From Hoeflea_A sp965216535 (GTDB lineage: Bacteria > Pseudomonadota > Alphaproteobacteria > Rhizobiales > Rhizobiaceae): a stretch of 64,000 nt of DNA. How positions within the stretch are numbered: position 1 is the first letter of the stretch; each line of letters starts with the position of its first letter. The stretch is from contig OZ244175.1 in the NCBI GenBank assembly GCA_965216535.1, positions 6,696,001 through 6,760,000 of the forward strand, written 5' to 3'. The notes under the pieces were generated by a model, which had not been told where the DNA came from, did no database searches, and saw only the letters and a list, made by a program, of their open reading frames with translations. Positions 1 to 9,597 of the stretch are shown in pieces. The translations under genes and the position numbers were made by a program.

Positions 1-1610
1 TTCTGGTCGACCGTCACCTTGATCGTGTCGATGAACGTGTTGCCGCCATCGTCGGTGATCTCGACTTCGACGTCGAACACGACAAGGCCGTTGATCACAC
101 CGTCTTCATCCACAGGGCCGCCATCGACAAGGTTCGTCGAGTTGATCAGCGTCGGATCGGCAAGAACAAGCTTCGTGCCCGTGATGTCGATGCCGAAAGC
201 ACCGCCCGTCGGATCGTTGGTGATCACGAACGTGTGGCTGTCAGGATCGCTCTCAGGATCCTCGGCAATCAGGTTGGTCAGCGCCAGGCCGGCAGGCGTC
301 GTCGCAGCAACGTTCAGCGTTTCCGGAAGAACGTTCGTCGGATCCTCGTCGATCAGCGACGTCACATCGATGGTGAAGGTCTTCACCTGCGTCAGGCCGC
401 CGGAATCCTCAACCTGGACCTCGACGTCGATGCTCGTCACACCGGCTTCGGAATCGATCACAGAAGGATCGAGAACCTTCAGCTCGTCGCCGTCGATCTC
501 GAAGGCGCCCGCAACAGACTGGCTCAGCAGCGTGTAGGTCGCCGTGTCGCCATCATCCACATCGTCGGACGTCAGGACGCCGACAACAAGGCCGCTCAGG
601 CCAGGATTGGAAAGCGAGCCGTCCTGCTCCGCAATCGTCAGGTTCGAAAGGTCCAGATTGAACGGACCCTCGTTGATGTCGTTGATGTCGATGTCGACAT
701 CTTCTTCATAGGTGTTGCCGTCGCTGTCCGTCACACGGATCGTCACCGTCATCACGTCATCGGTCTCGTGGTCAAGACCGCTGGCATCCACAACGATGAT
801 CTTCGGCTGCTGGGCATTCGGATCGTCAAGACCGAACGTGCCGGTCGGATCGATCAGTTCCCAGGTGAAGGTCTCGCCACCATCCGGATCAACAACCGTC
901 AGCTGGCCTTCATTGACCTCATCGCCGTTCTCGGCATCCTCATCGATATCCGTGCCGATCAGGATGTCGACAGGCGCTTCGTTGCCGAGCTCGCCCGTGT
1001 AGGGATCGCCGCCCGGGAATTCGTAGGGAAGATCGTCAACAGCCGTGTCGCTGTCGATCGCAGCCGCTGCCTTCAGCAGGCCGTTGGCCTCATCGTCCAC
1101 ATCCGCCTTGAACTCGTCCGATTCGGTGAACTCGACAATCAGCTGTTCACGGCTCATCGCACCCGACTTCAGGACGGCCAGCCAGAAGTTGTAGCCTTCC
1201 TGATCGGCCGGGCGGCCGAGGATGTTGAGGTAGACGAGCGACAGGAAGTCCTCATCCGACAGATCGTCACCGAAGCGGGCGATGTATTCGTCCGACTCAA
1301 GCCATTGGGAGATCGTCTCGATCAGGGCATCGCGGTAGGACAGATCCGGATTGGCTTCCTGGATGTCACGGAAACGGTTGGTCCAGAAGGTCAGGCCGCC
1401 GCTGTCGGACATGCGGTCGAACACCGCCTGGTAGAGCCGCAGGATGGAGCGAACCTCATCGGCCTGCAGGCACAGCGCCTGGGCAAAGTCCGCAAGTGCA
1501 TCCTCAAGATCGTCGGCCTCGGTGAGAAACGCATCCCACTGGTCGATCTGCGACTGTGTCGGCGTCTGACGCAGGATCGCTTCATAATAGGCGATAATTG
1601 TCTGTTCCAT
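1..1610 (-). CDS. Giant DUF4214/cadherin-like/RTX surface protein, downstream tandem copy (partial, C-terminus off the left edge)
   Basis: The frame is open from an ATG at 1610 to the window edge, giving the N-terminal 536 residues. They match the N-terminus of the complete copy at 1878..8657 with about 17 base mismatches and no indel by eye. A few mismatches change residues, for example Phe for Tyr, Leu for Phe and Asn for Asp in the cadherin-like part. Residues 1-170 are three DUF4214-like units, followed by an acidic linker and cadherin/Ig-like repeats from about residue 210. AGAGGG 8-13 bases before the ATG is the likely ribosome binding site. The gene has its own upstream region and follows the terminator of the complete copy, so it probably forms a separate transcript. 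Whether it encodes a full-length protein cannot be seen. Surface or secreted location is inferred from the paralog. Confidence 0.85.
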   Translation of the reverse strand, partial: MEQTIIAYYEAILRQTPTQSQIDQWDAFLTEADDLEDALADFAQALCLQADEVRSILRLYQAVFDRMSDSGGLTFWTNRFRDIQEANPDLSYRDALIETISQWLESDEYIARFGDDLSDEDFLSLVYLNILGRPADQEGYNFWLAVLKSGAMSREQLIVEFTESDEFKADVDDEANGLLKAAAAIDSDTAVDDLPYEFPGGDPYTGELGNEAPVDILIGTDIDEDAENGDEVNEGQLTVVDPDGGETFTWELIDPTGTFGLDDPNAQQPKIIVVDASGLDHETDDVMTVTIRVTDSDGNTYEEDVDIDINDINEGPFNLDLSNLTIAEQDGSLSNPGLSGLVVGVLTSDDVDDGDTATYTLLSQSVAGAFEIDGDELKVLDPSVIDSEAGVTSIDVEVQVEDSGGLTQVKTFTIDVTSLIDEDPTNVLPETLNVAATTPAGLALTNLIAEDPESDPDSHTFVITNDPTGGAFGIDITGTKLVLADPTLINSTNLVDGGPVDEDGVINGLVVFDVEVEITDDGGNTFIDTIKVTVDQ

Positions 1611-1640
1611 GGTGACCCTCTTCTGGCAGGTACAGGCCGG
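1..1640. repeat. Long tandem duplication, left copy
   Basis: This segment aligns without gaps to 7048..8687 at an offset of 7,047 bases and is about 99 percent identical. It covers the start codon, the first 536 codons and about 30 bases of 5' leader. The duplication must extend beyond the left edge. Confidence 0.95.
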
Positions 1641-1694
1641 ATAACCCGGCAATCAAATCTCTGTTTTCTCGATTGGCCACACACGGAATCGCGC

Positions 1695-1731
1695 GCGCAC
1701 CTCATCCCATCGAGCCACGCATACAGTAAAT
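1695..1731 (-). promoter_or_regulatory. Conserved upstream block of the RTX paralogs (left copy), probable promoter or operator
   Basis: A 37-bp block here is the same as 8743..8779 except for one base, whereas the roughly 55 bases between it and the ribosome binding site have diverged in sequence between the two copies. Read on the minus strand it begins ATTTACTGTATGCG and lies about 85-120 bases upstream of the start codon. Preservation between diverged flanks suggests a promoter or regulator site. Which factor binds is unknown. Confidence 0.5.
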
Positions 1732-1821
1732 TTTATACTATCTCAAGACGTAGGTGTGCTGATAACGGCGCTTCCCAGACGTTAACGGCTTAAAATCGTG
1801 CCGCTTCGCAGGCACCAAACA

Positions 1822-1853
1822 AAGAGGGCCCCGGCTTTCGCCGGGGCCCTCTT
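1822..1853 (-). terminator. Rho-independent terminator of the giant RTX gene
   Basis: A perfect 13-bp GC-rich inverted repeat has arms at 1822-1834 and 1841-1853 and a 6-base loop. On the minus strand it is followed by a T-rich run (TTTGTTTGG). It lies 25 bases past the stop codon of the complete RTX gene and separates it from the upstream region of the downstream copy. Confidence 0.9.
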
Positions 1854-1877
1854 CATTCATTCAATGGACGGTTGAGA

Positions 1878-4800
1878 TCAGACCGTGAGCCAGATGTCTT
1901 CCGGCGTCTTGATCTCGTTGCAGTCCTCGATGCAGTCGGCGCCGACGATGTCCTTGAAGGTCAGCTGCGACACGTCGTCCAGACCGACAAGTTCCATCAC
2001 AGCTTCCGGTGCGGCATCCGTGCCGGCCTCGTTGTAGTAGACACGCAGCCAGCTTTCGCCGTCAGCAGCATTCATGATGTTGAGCAGCTGCGTCGCATTG
2101 CCCCAGACACCGTCGGCGATCCCGCCGGCGCTGTTGTTGGCAAAGCCGTCATCGGCAAGATCCGCAATCGCATCGTCGACAATCGCCTGGTCAACATCAA
2201 CACCCCAGATCAGGCCGTGATTGTCGAGAAGCGCATCCTCGAAGCTGCGGGCACTGACGAAGTAGCGAAGATCGTCGTTGGCGTTGAACGCGTTCACCGC
2301 ATTGGCGTCGGAGTCATCGCGGTCAACAGCCTGATCCTGCTCTTCCTGGTAGTTGAAGGTGGTGCCGCAGTCGTCAAGCTCACCATCCGACTTGCGGAAG
2401 GCCAGCTTGTCGCCCTGGAACCGCTCTGCATCGAGGCCGAAGGCATCCTGCAGATCGTCATAGAAGCGACCGCCCTTGGTTGTGTTGGCGGATTTGTCAA
2501 AGGCTTCGTTGATGTGGAAGGTCGACAGATCGTCGCCACCGCCACCCTGGTTGAAGTCCATGACATAGACCACACCTTCGACACCGCTGTCGCCAGCGCC
2601 GTCACCGGTTCCGAGACCGGCTGCAGCGAGCAGGCCGTGGAAGTCCTCATTCGGACGATGGTCGTTGTCGTAGCCGTCATTGGCAAAGGCCGCCATGTCG
2701 TTGGCCCGGGCCGAGACGACGAAGACATCCTGATCCGGCTCGGTCTTGTCGTCGATGACGACGTCCAGATCGAACGGCTGCGGCGGTGTTCCCGGCGTCT
2801 GCGAAACGAAGTCGTGAGACTGCGTATCGTCGTCTTCCGAGTCCTCGGCAACAACCACTTCGATGACGTCGCCCGGATCGAACAGGGTCTTGGAGGTATT
2901 GGCATTGTTCACCACTGCCGAACCGCCGTTACCACCGTTGACTGCGACCGAGGCGATGGTGTGCGGGCTCAAGATACCGATCGGATCGGTAAGAACAATT
3001 ACGTCACCACCGGCATTCGATACAGACAAGCTGATTTGCCCAAGCGCAACTTGATGGGCTGTTACGAAGTCGTCGATCGTCGTGTCGGCGTCCGTGTTGA
3101 ACGGAACCGAGAACACGAAACCGTTGACCGTCACATCCAGCGTCTCGCCGGCATTGATGACGATGTCCCAAGCGCAGTCCTGATCCAGAATCTCGGCGGC
3201 ATCGACCGCTTCAACCAGAGCCACGCCCGTGCCGTTGATGTCGGCCGAGAAGGTCAGGCCGCTGTCGGCCGAATTCTGGTCCGGATCGACGAACTCAAGA
3301 CGATCGCCACCTGCGTTGACGCGAACGACCAGACCATGGTTGGTCAGGATATCCGCGGCATGGCTGGTGACGAAGTCATCCAACGAGTCCGTAAGAGTAG
3401 GACCGGTCCATACCTGCGAGTAGCTGGTGTTCGGGCTGTCGTCGTCGCCGATGGTGATGCGCAGAGACGCATCAGCTGCATCGAACTCACCATCAAGATC
3501 GTTTGTCCGGGCAACGATACGAGCGGCCGCTGCCGCATTCGGACCGACGAGATCGAAATCACCACCTGTACCCGCGAAATCAGCCGTGACGATGACTTTG
3601 GTCGCATCGTTCGGGTCGAGAACGGCATTTACAACACCAGAAGAGCTTGGAACGTTCAGCGCATCCCGGAGTTGGAAAGCAACGTCCCTGGCATCGATAC
3701 CGGCAACGCCGTCGACATCCGCCACGATGATCTCATCCCAGTGATTGTACAAGCCATCGCCATCGGTATCGATGCCGATCGCAACACGATCGCCAGCCTG
3801 GAACGTCTGACCATCGTCGATGTCGATGCATTCCTGGCCGAACGTGGCGAGGATCTCATCGAAGGCGCCATCAGCGGCCGCAATATCAACCGTCGGGGTC
3901 TGACCGGTCTTGTCGTCCGGACCTTTCAGGCAGATGTCGCCATTGGCGTCGACGTCCATCGTGAAGCCGGCAAGCTTCAGCGCCTGGGCGGCTGCGTCGT
4001 TGGCTCCATCAACGTTGGCTGCAACAGCGTCGCTTCCAGCGTTGAAGTCACCGGCGATCAGTTCCGCCAGGGCCTTCAGTTCCAGAACCGTGTCGACGAT
4101 GCCATCGGCACTCACATCGCCACCCAGATCGGCAGGATCGTAGGTGAAGGTGTAGGTCTGGTTCTGCGGACCGCCATCGTCCCAGGTGATGTCGAAGGTG
4201 AACAGGTCGCCTTCGCCGATCTGGCCGTCGAGACGCGACTTGTGCTCGGACGGAATGGCTGCATCAACAGCGCTTCCCTCGACCACCAGCTCATCGCCGA
4301 CCTTGCAGATCGTCACGATGCCGTTCTCCCAGGAAACATCCCAGCATTCAGGATCGGCAGCTGAGTTGTCGATCCAGTCCTGGATACGAGCTGCCAGATC
4401 GGCCGCGATAGCGTCATCGTCAGCAGCAACGTCGCCGCCGCCGAATGCGGTACCGATTCCGACTTCCGTGGTGAAGGTCATGTCGACGATACCGTCGCCA
4501 TCCGTGTCGATGCTGATCGAGAAGATATCGCACTCTTCAAGATCGCTGTCCGGAATGGTGACATGAGCGTAGCAAGGCTCACAACCGTAGTCGCCGACCA
4601 GCATGTCGGTGCCATCGGCACCGGCATCCAGGAAGTCGTCGCCCTGGCCGCCGATCAGCAGATCGTCGCCGGCTTCGCCGTGCAGGCAGTCGTCGCCGTC
4701 ATCACCGCAGATGGCATCGTCGCCGTCGCCACCGCGAAGGTTGTCACGGCCGTCGCCACCGAAGATGACATCGTCATCGGCACCGCCATCGACATAGTCG

Positions 4801-7800
4801 TTGCCGGAACCGGCGAGGATCAGGTCGTCGCCTTCATCGCCGAACAGGCAATCATCGCCGTCTTCACCGTGGATCTCGTCGTCACCGGTACCACCTTCGA
4901 TCTGGTCGTTGCCGGCTGCACCGAAGGCAAGGTCGTCACCACCATTGAGGCGGATGAAGTCCTCGCCGAGGAAGCCCGGCGTCACACCGTCAGCGGTGAT
5001 CCGGTTGCCCGTGATCATGTCGTCACCGTTGCCCAGGTCGGCAGTGACGCCGTCATCGGAGACAACCAGCTCATCCTCGATCTTGTCCGGATCGGTGGCA
5101 ATGCCGAGGAAGCCGTTCGGACGCGTGGTGCCGATATCGTCACCCCAGTCTTCCAGAACCGGCAGGAACTTCAGGTCCGATACCATCAGGCCGTCGAACT
5201 CCAGCAGTTCCTGATTGCGAACGCCATCCGTGCCCTTGATCAGGTCCAGGTTAATCGCAGCGCTGTTGGCCGGGCCGAACGGGTTGGTTTGGCCGAAGCT
5301 ACCACTCGCGGTGTTCGGATCGTATCTCCAGTTGTCATTCAGGATACGGGTCGTACCCGCCGTGCCGTCATCGGTCAGGAGCAATGTCCGGAGCACAAAG
5401 TCCTGAGAGGCCAGATGATTGACTTCAAACAGCCCGGACGTGTTCGGATCACAATCGACGACGCTGATGTGCAGGGTCTGAATATCCCTCACATTGAAGT
5501 TGTCGATGCGCTGCGTATTGCCGTTGGGATCGACATTCCAGATCGTATCAACGCGTTCCGCACTGCCTTCAGCATCAATGAAGATGTCGAAATCGTCCGG
5601 CAGATTACCGTCGTCGTTGCAGCACTGGTCGAAGATCAGCTGGACGCCAGGATTGCCAAATGTATCGCACAAGATGGCGGGATCCTGATCTGCATCAAGA
5701 CGGATCGGAACGTTGAAGATGGCAACATCGCCATCGACGCCATCGGCGAAAACGACTTCCTGCAGGCTGTTATCGCGAACCGCACCCAGATTGATGACCG
5801 TATCCCAAGAAGCACCGGCGTCCTCAAGGATTTTGATACGTTCCACATTGATGATCCAGCCCTGACCAAACTCCAGGTCTTCCGGATAGACACCGAGGGT
5901 ATCGAAACCGTCGCCACCGTCGATGAAGACGCCAGCAAAGCCGCCTTCCTCGAAGAAGAAGAAGCCGCTGCCGGCACCGTCGACGATCTCAAGCGGGAAG
6001 CTGTCGGCAGGAGCATCCGAGTTGACGTCATTGGCGGTCTCGTCAAAGACGAGGAAGACGTCACCACCACCGTTGATGACCACATCTTCAAGGCCTGTCA
6101 GTCCGGCGCCGATGCCGTCAACCTGGCCAGCGAAGAAGTCGATCGCTGCCGTGTTGGCCGCAGCCGCTGCAACACCAACAGCCGATGTCGGGCTCGAACC
6201 CGTCAGGTCCGTCACATCGATGGTCAGGGTGTGGGTCGTCGGCGCGAACGCCGGCGCAAAGCCACCCGCCCAAAGCGGAAGCAGCGGGCCACCCGGGAAG
6301 CCGTTGTTGATGCTGCCGATCACGGACGGAACACCGGAAGCAACAATGCGGAGCGAGCCAACCTGCTCACTGCGCGGGCCACCAGGCTCGTTGCCCGATG
6401 CATTCTCGGTGATGCGAAGCTCGTTGATCAGAACCTCGTCGACCGTGAACACGAGCTCGTCGATTTCCTCGCCGGCCATTTTCGACTGCGGGTCACTGTC
6501 GACCCAGACGAAGTCGCCCGTCACGTCGAAGATATCGACCACAGGGCCAAGATCGTTGGCATCAGCCGGATCGATCGTCCAGAAGTCGGCCTGGAGGTCC
6601 CAGATGCCGACGGAGCCGAGGCTCTGGCCGAACGCAACCTGGTCGATGTCCGGAGACAGGGAAGCCTCGAAGATGACCGGATCATCGAAGAACGGCGCCA
6701 TGATGGGCATGTTGATGCACGGCGTGCAGACCTGTTCCAGAAGACCCAGCGTCGAAGCCGGCGGGAACGGGCTCAGATCACGGTTGATGATCAGAACGCC
6801 TTCGATGTCGTTCAGCGTCACGCCGGATACGAGAACACCGCCATCGCCGTAGTTGTTGTCCTGCTTGGTCAGGACGAACAGGTCGTCGCCGCCCTCGCCA
6901 TTGGCAATATCGCCGGCATTGGCTGTCTGCTGGAAGCCGGGAACCGGGGCATCAGGGCCGTAACCCGCATTGGCGGTGAACACGTCATCGCCATTCGAGC
7001 CGTCGAGAACCTCGACAACCGTATCCGTGAACGGAATGATCAGGCCGTTCTGGTCGACCGTCACCTTGATCGTGTCGATGAACGTGTTGCCGCCATCGTC
7101 GGTGATCTCGACTTCGACGTCGAACACGACAAGGCCGTTGATCACACCGTCTTCATCCACAGGGCCGCCATCGACAAGGTTCGTCGAGTTGATCAGCGTC
7201 GGATCGGCAAGAACAAGCTTCGTGCCCGTGATGTCGATGCCGAAAGCACCGCCCGTCGGATCGTTGGTGATCACGAACGTGTGGCTGTCAGGATCGCTCT
7301 CAGGATCCTCGGCAATCAGGTTGGTCAGCGCCAGGCCGGCAGGCGTCGTCGCAGCAACGTTCAGCGTTTCCGGAAGAACGTTCGTCGGATCTTCGTCGAT
7401 CAGCGACGTCACATCGATGGTGAAGGTCTTCACCTGCGTCAGGCCGCCGGAATCCTCAACCTGGACCTCGACGTCGATGCTCGTCACACCGGCTTCGGAG
7501 TCGATCACAGAAGGATCGAGAACCTTCAGCTCGTCGCCGTCGATCTCGAAGGCGCCCGCAACAGACTGGCTCAGCAGCGTGTAGGTCGCCGTGTCGCCAT
7601 CATCCACATCGTCGGACGTCAGTACGCCGACAACAAAGCCGCTCAGGCCAGGATTGGAAAGCGAGCCGTCCTGCTCCGCAATCGTCAGGTTCGAAAGGTC
7701 CAGATTGTAAGGACCCTCGTTGATGTCGTTGATATCGATGTCGACATCTTCTTCATAGGTGTTGCCGTCGCTGTCCGTCACACGGATCGTCACCGTCATC

Positions 7801-8657
7801 ACGTCATCGGTCTCGTGGTCAAGACCGCTGGCATCCACAACGATGATCTTCGGCTGCTGGGCATTCGGATCGTCAAGACCGAACGTGCCGGTCGGATCGA
7901 TCAGTTCCCAGGTGAAGGTCTCGCCACCATCCGGATCAACAACCGTCAGCTGGCCTTCATTGACCTCATCGCCGTCCTCGGCATCCTCATCGATATCCGT
8001 GCCGATCAGGATGTCGACAGGCGCTTCGTTGCCGAGCTCGCCCGTGTAGGGATCGCCGCCCGGGAATTCGTAGGGAAGATCGTCAACAGCCGTGTCGCTG
8101 TCGATCGCAGCCGCTGCCTTCAGCAGGCCGTTGGCCTCATCGTCGACATCCGCCTTGAACTCGTCCGATTCGGTGAACTCGACAATCAACTGTTCACGGC
8201 TCATCGCACCCGACTTCAGGACGGCCAGCCAGAAGTTGTAGCCTTCCTGATCGGCCGGGCGGCCGAGGATGTTGAGGTAGACGAGCGACAGGAAGTCCTC
8301 ATCCGACAGATCGTCGCCGAAGCGGGCGATGTATTCGTCCGACTCCAGCCACTGGGAGATCGTCTCGATCAGGGCATCGCGGTAGGACAGTTCCGGATTG
8401 GCTTCCTGGATGTCGCGGAAACGGTTGGTCCAGAAGGTCAGACCGCCGCTGTCGGACATGCGGTCGAACACCGCCTGGTAGAGCCGCAGGATGGAGCGAA
8501 CCTCATCGGCCTGCAGGCACAACGCCTGGGCAAAGTCCGCAAGTGCATCCTCAAGATCGTCGGCCTCGGTGAGAAACGCATCCCACTGGTCGATCTGCGA
8601 CTGTGTCGGCGTCTGACGCAGGATCGCTTCATAATAGGCGATAATTGTCTGTTCCAT
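1878..8657 (-). CDS. Giant acidic DUF4214 / cadherin-like / RTX calcium-binding surface protein (2,259 aa)
   Basis: This is probably a secreted or cell-surface calcium-binding protein of the S-layer or adhesin kind. Residues 1-170 hold three DUF4214-like units with the pattern Y..(L/V)..R..D..G..(F/W)W. Residues 210-540 are cadherin/Ig-like repeats (ITDDGG, VEDSGG, VTDSDGN). Residues 540-1230 are a large acidic region of no family I recognise. Residues about 1236-1356 carry roughly a dozen RTX nonapeptides (GGxGxDxUx). About 900 further residues follow with DTDGDG loops and five or so beta-rich repeats of about 100 residues. There is no N-terminal signal peptide and the hydrophobic C-terminus ends IWLTV, both of which fit type I secretion; no secretion ATPase is in view. 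About twenty cysteines, some paired (CTPC, CC, CEPC), are unusual for RTX proteins. AGAGGG precedes the ATG. A near-identical N-terminal paralog lies downstream. The exact role is unknown. Confidence 0.9.
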   Translation of the reverse strand: MEQTIIAYYEAILRQTPTQSQIDQWDAFLTEADDLEDALADFAQALCLQADEVRSILRLYQAVFDRMSDSGGLTFWTNRFRDIQEANPELSYRDALIETISQWLESDEYIARFGDDLSDEDFLSLVYLNILGRPADQEGYNFWLAVLKSGAMSREQLIVEFTESDEFKADVDDEANGLLKAAAAIDSDTAVDDLPYEFPGGDPYTGELGNEAPVDILIGTDIDEDAEDGDEVNEGQLTVVDPDGGETFTWELIDPTGTFGLDDPNAQQPKIIVVDASGLDHETDDVMTVTIRVTDSDGNTYEEDVDIDINDINEGPYNLDLSNLTIAEQDGSLSNPGLSGFVVGVLTSDDVDDGDTATYTLLSQSVAGAFEIDGDELKVLDPSVIDSEAGVTSIDVEVQVEDSGGLTQVKTFTIDVTSLIDEDPTNVLPETLNVAATTPAGLALTNLIAEDPESDPDSHTFVITNDPTGGAFGIDITGTKLVLADPTLINSTNLVDGGPVDEDGVINGLVVFDVEVEITDDGGNTFIDTIKVTVDQNGLIIPFTDTVVEVLDGSNGDDVFTANAGYGPDAPVPGFQQTANAGDIANGEGGDDLFVLTKQDNNYGDGGVLVSGVTLNDIEGVLIINRDLSPFPPASTLGLLEQVCTPCINMPIMAPFFDDPVIFEASLSPDIDQVAFGQSLGSVGIWDLQADFWTIDPADANDLGPVVDIFDVTGDFVWVDSDPQSKMAGEEIDELVFTVDEVLINELRITENASGNEPGGPRSEQVGSLRIVASGVPSVIGSINNGFPGGPLLPLWAGGFAPAFAPTTHTLTIDVTDLTGSSPTSAVGVAAAAANTAAIDFFAGQVDGIGAGLTGLEDVVINGGGDVFLVFDETANDVNSDAPADSFPLEIVDGAGSGFFFFEEGGFAGVFIDGGDGFDTLGVYPEDLEFGQGWIINVERIKILEDAGASWDTVINLGAVRDNSLQEVVFADGVDGDVAIFNVPIRLDADQDPAILCDTFGNPGVQLIFDQCCNDDGNLPDDFDIFIDAEGSAERVDTIWNVDPNGNTQRIDNFNVRDIQTLHISVVDCDPNTSGLFEVNHLASQDFVLRTLLLTDDGTAGTTRILNDNWRYDPNTASGSFGQTNPFGPANSAAINLDLIKGTDGVRNQELLEFDGLMVSDLKFLPVLEDWGDDIGTTRPNGFLGIATDPDKIEDELVVSDDGVTADLGNGDDMITGNRITADGVTPGFLGEDFIRLNGGDDLAFGAAGNDQIEGGTGDDEIHGEDGDDCLFGDEGDDLILAGSGNDYVDGGADDDVIFGGDGRDNLRGGDGDDAICGDDGDDCLHGEAGDDLLIGGQGDDFLDAGADGTDMLVGDYGCEPCYAHVTIPDSDLEECDIFSISIDTDGDGIVDMTFTTEVGIGTAFGGGDVAADDDAIAADLAARIQDWIDNSAADPECWDVSWENGIVTICKVGDELVVEGSAVDAAIPSEHKSRLDGQIGEGDLFTFDITWDDGGPQNQTYTFTYDPADLGGDVSADGIVDTVLELKALAELIAGDFNAGSDAVAANVDGANDAAAQALKLAGFTMDVDANGDICLKGPDDKTGQTPTVDIAAADGAFDEILATFGQECIDIDDGQTFQAGDRVAIGIDTDGDGLYNHWDEIIVADVDGVAGIDARDVAFQLRDALNVPSSSGVVNAVLDPNDATKVIVTADFAGTGGDFDLVGPNAAAAARIVARTNDLDGEFDAADASLRITIGDDDSPNTSYSQVWTGPTLTDSLDDFVTSHAADILTNHGLVVRVNAGGDRLEFVDPDQNSADSGLTFSADINGTGVALVEAVDAAEILDQDCAWDIVINAGETLDVTVNGFVFSVPFNTDADTTIDDFVTAHQVALGQISLSVSNAGGDVIVLTDPIGILSPHTIASVAVNGGNGGSAVVNNANTSKTLFDPGDVIEVVVAEDSEDDDTQSHDFVSQTPGTPPQPFDLDVVIDDKTEPDQDVFVVSARANDMAAFANDGYDNDHRPNEDFHGLLAAAGLGTGDGAGDSGVEGVVYVMDFNQGGGGDDLSTFHINEAFDKSANTTKGGRFYDDLQDAFGLDAERFQGDKLAFRKSDGELDDCGTTFNYQEEQDQAVDRDDSDANAVNAFNANDDLRYFVSARSFEDALLDNHGLIWGVDVDQAIVDDAIADLADDGFANNSAGGIADGVWGNATQLLNIMNAADGESWLRVYYNEAGTDAAPEAVMELVGLDDVSQLTFKDIVGADCIEDCNEIKTPEDIWLTV

Positions 8658-8687
8658 GGTGACCCTCTTCTGGCAGGTGCAGGCCGG
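7048..8687. repeat. Long tandem duplication, right copy
   Basis: This is the partner of 1..1640 and covers the 5' leader and first 536 codons of the complete giant RTX gene. Divergence is about 1 percent, mostly synonymous, which points to a recent duplication or ongoing gene conversion. Confidence 0.95.
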
Positions 8688-8742
8688 CGATCCGGCTTAA
8701 ATGGTTGTCTCTTTTTTCGATCGGTCGCGCACGGACTCCCAC

Positions 8743-8779
8743 GCGCACCTCATCCCATCAAGCCACGCATACAGTAAAT
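8743..8779 (-). promoter_or_regulatory. Conserved upstream block of the RTX paralogs (right copy)
   Basis: This is the same 37-bp block as at 1695..1731 with one mismatch. It is followed upstream on the minus strand by an AT-rich stretch (CCGGTATATTATTT) that could hold a -10 element. It sits about 85-120 bases upstream of the start at 8657. Regulatory function is inferred from conservation between diverged flanks. Confidence 0.5.
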
Positions 8780-8835
8780 AATATACCGGAGCAAGCAACG
8801 AATGAGCCTTTGAACCAAAACTCACCGGGTTTTCT

Positions 8836-9597
8836 TCAGCTTTTGATGCGGTAACCGGTCCGGAAAATCCACCAGATGATCGCAAGGCATATCAGCAGGA
8901 AAAGCATGATCATTGCGATGCTCAGGCCAACGGCGACGTCGGCTTTGCCGTAGAAACTCCAGCGAAATCCGGAGATCAGGTATACGACCGGATTGAACAG
9001 GGTGACGTTTTGCCAAAACGGCGGAAGCATGGAGATGGAGTAGAAGCTGCCGCCGAGGAACACCAGCGGTGTGATGATCAGCAGCGGCACCAGTTGCAAC
9101 TGCTCGAAATTCTGTGCCCAGATGCCGAGGATAAAGCCGAGCAGGCTGAACGACACACAGGTCAGGACCAGGAAGGCCAGCATCCAAACCGGATGGGCGA
9201 TGCTTATATCGACGAACAGGTTGGCGGTGATCAGAATGATCAGTCCTATCGCCAGCGCTTTTGTCGCCGCAGCGCCGACATATCCTGCTACGATCTCCAG
9301 GAAATTGATCGGTGCCGACAGCAGTTCGAAGATGGTGCCGATGAACTTTGGGAAATAGATGCCGAAGGCGGCGTTCGATGTCGCCTGGGTCAGCACCGTC
9401 AGCATGATGAGCCCGGGCACGATGAATGCGCCATAACTCACACCGTCGACCTCTTCAATGCGCGAGCCGATGGCCGCGCCGAAAACGACAAAGTAGAGCG
9501 AGGTCGAAAGGACCGGAGATACGACGCTTTGCAGGAGGGTGCGAAAGGTGCGCGACATCTCGAAGACGTAGATTGCCCTGACGGCCTGAAGGTTCAT
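8836..9597 (-). CDS. ABC-2 type transporter permease
   Basis: This 253-residue membrane protein has about six hydrophobic segments in the ABC-2 arrangement. A cytoplasmic N-terminus with an early VSPVLSTSLYFVVFG helix is followed by a central FIVPGLIMLTVL helix and a conserved C-terminal loop and helix (NPVVYLISGFRW). This pattern is typical of the NodJ/DrrB/YadH permease family, which works as a dimer with a separate ATPase to export lipids, polysaccharide or drugs. Its ATG overlaps the stop of the ATPase gene by four bases (ATGA), so the two are translationally coupled. The substrate cannot be deduced. No link to the neighbouring RTX protein is implied, since RTX proteins use a different ABC class. 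Confidence 0.88.
   Translation of the reverse strand: MNLQAVRAIYVFEMSRTFRTLLQSVVSPVLSTSLYFVVFGAAIGSRIEEVDGVSYGAFIVPGLIMLTVLTQATSNAAFGIYFPKFIGTIFELLSAPINFLEIVAGYVGAAATKALAIGLIILITANLFVDISIAHPVWMLAFLVLTCVSFSLLGFILGIWAQNFEQLQLVPLLIITPLVFLGGSFYSISMLPPFWQNVTLFNPVVYLISGFRWSFYGKADVAVGLSIAMIMLFLLICLAIIWWIFRTGYRIKS

Noticed and set aside
4580..5000. Dense short tandem repeats that could be mistaken for a CRISPR array or minisatellite.
   Set aside because: The repeats are codons of RTX nonapeptides in frame, vary in sequence and lack uniform spacers.
4563..8777. A 1,404-codon open frame on the plus strand opposite the giant RTX gene, plus similar long frames at 234..1793 and 1872..4364.
   Set aside because: They are antisense shadows. 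The RTX gene is so rich in Asp/Gly/Val codons (GAC, GTC, GGC) that its complement rarely has stops. The shadow protein is low-complexity Val/Asp/Arg/Ile and has no domain.
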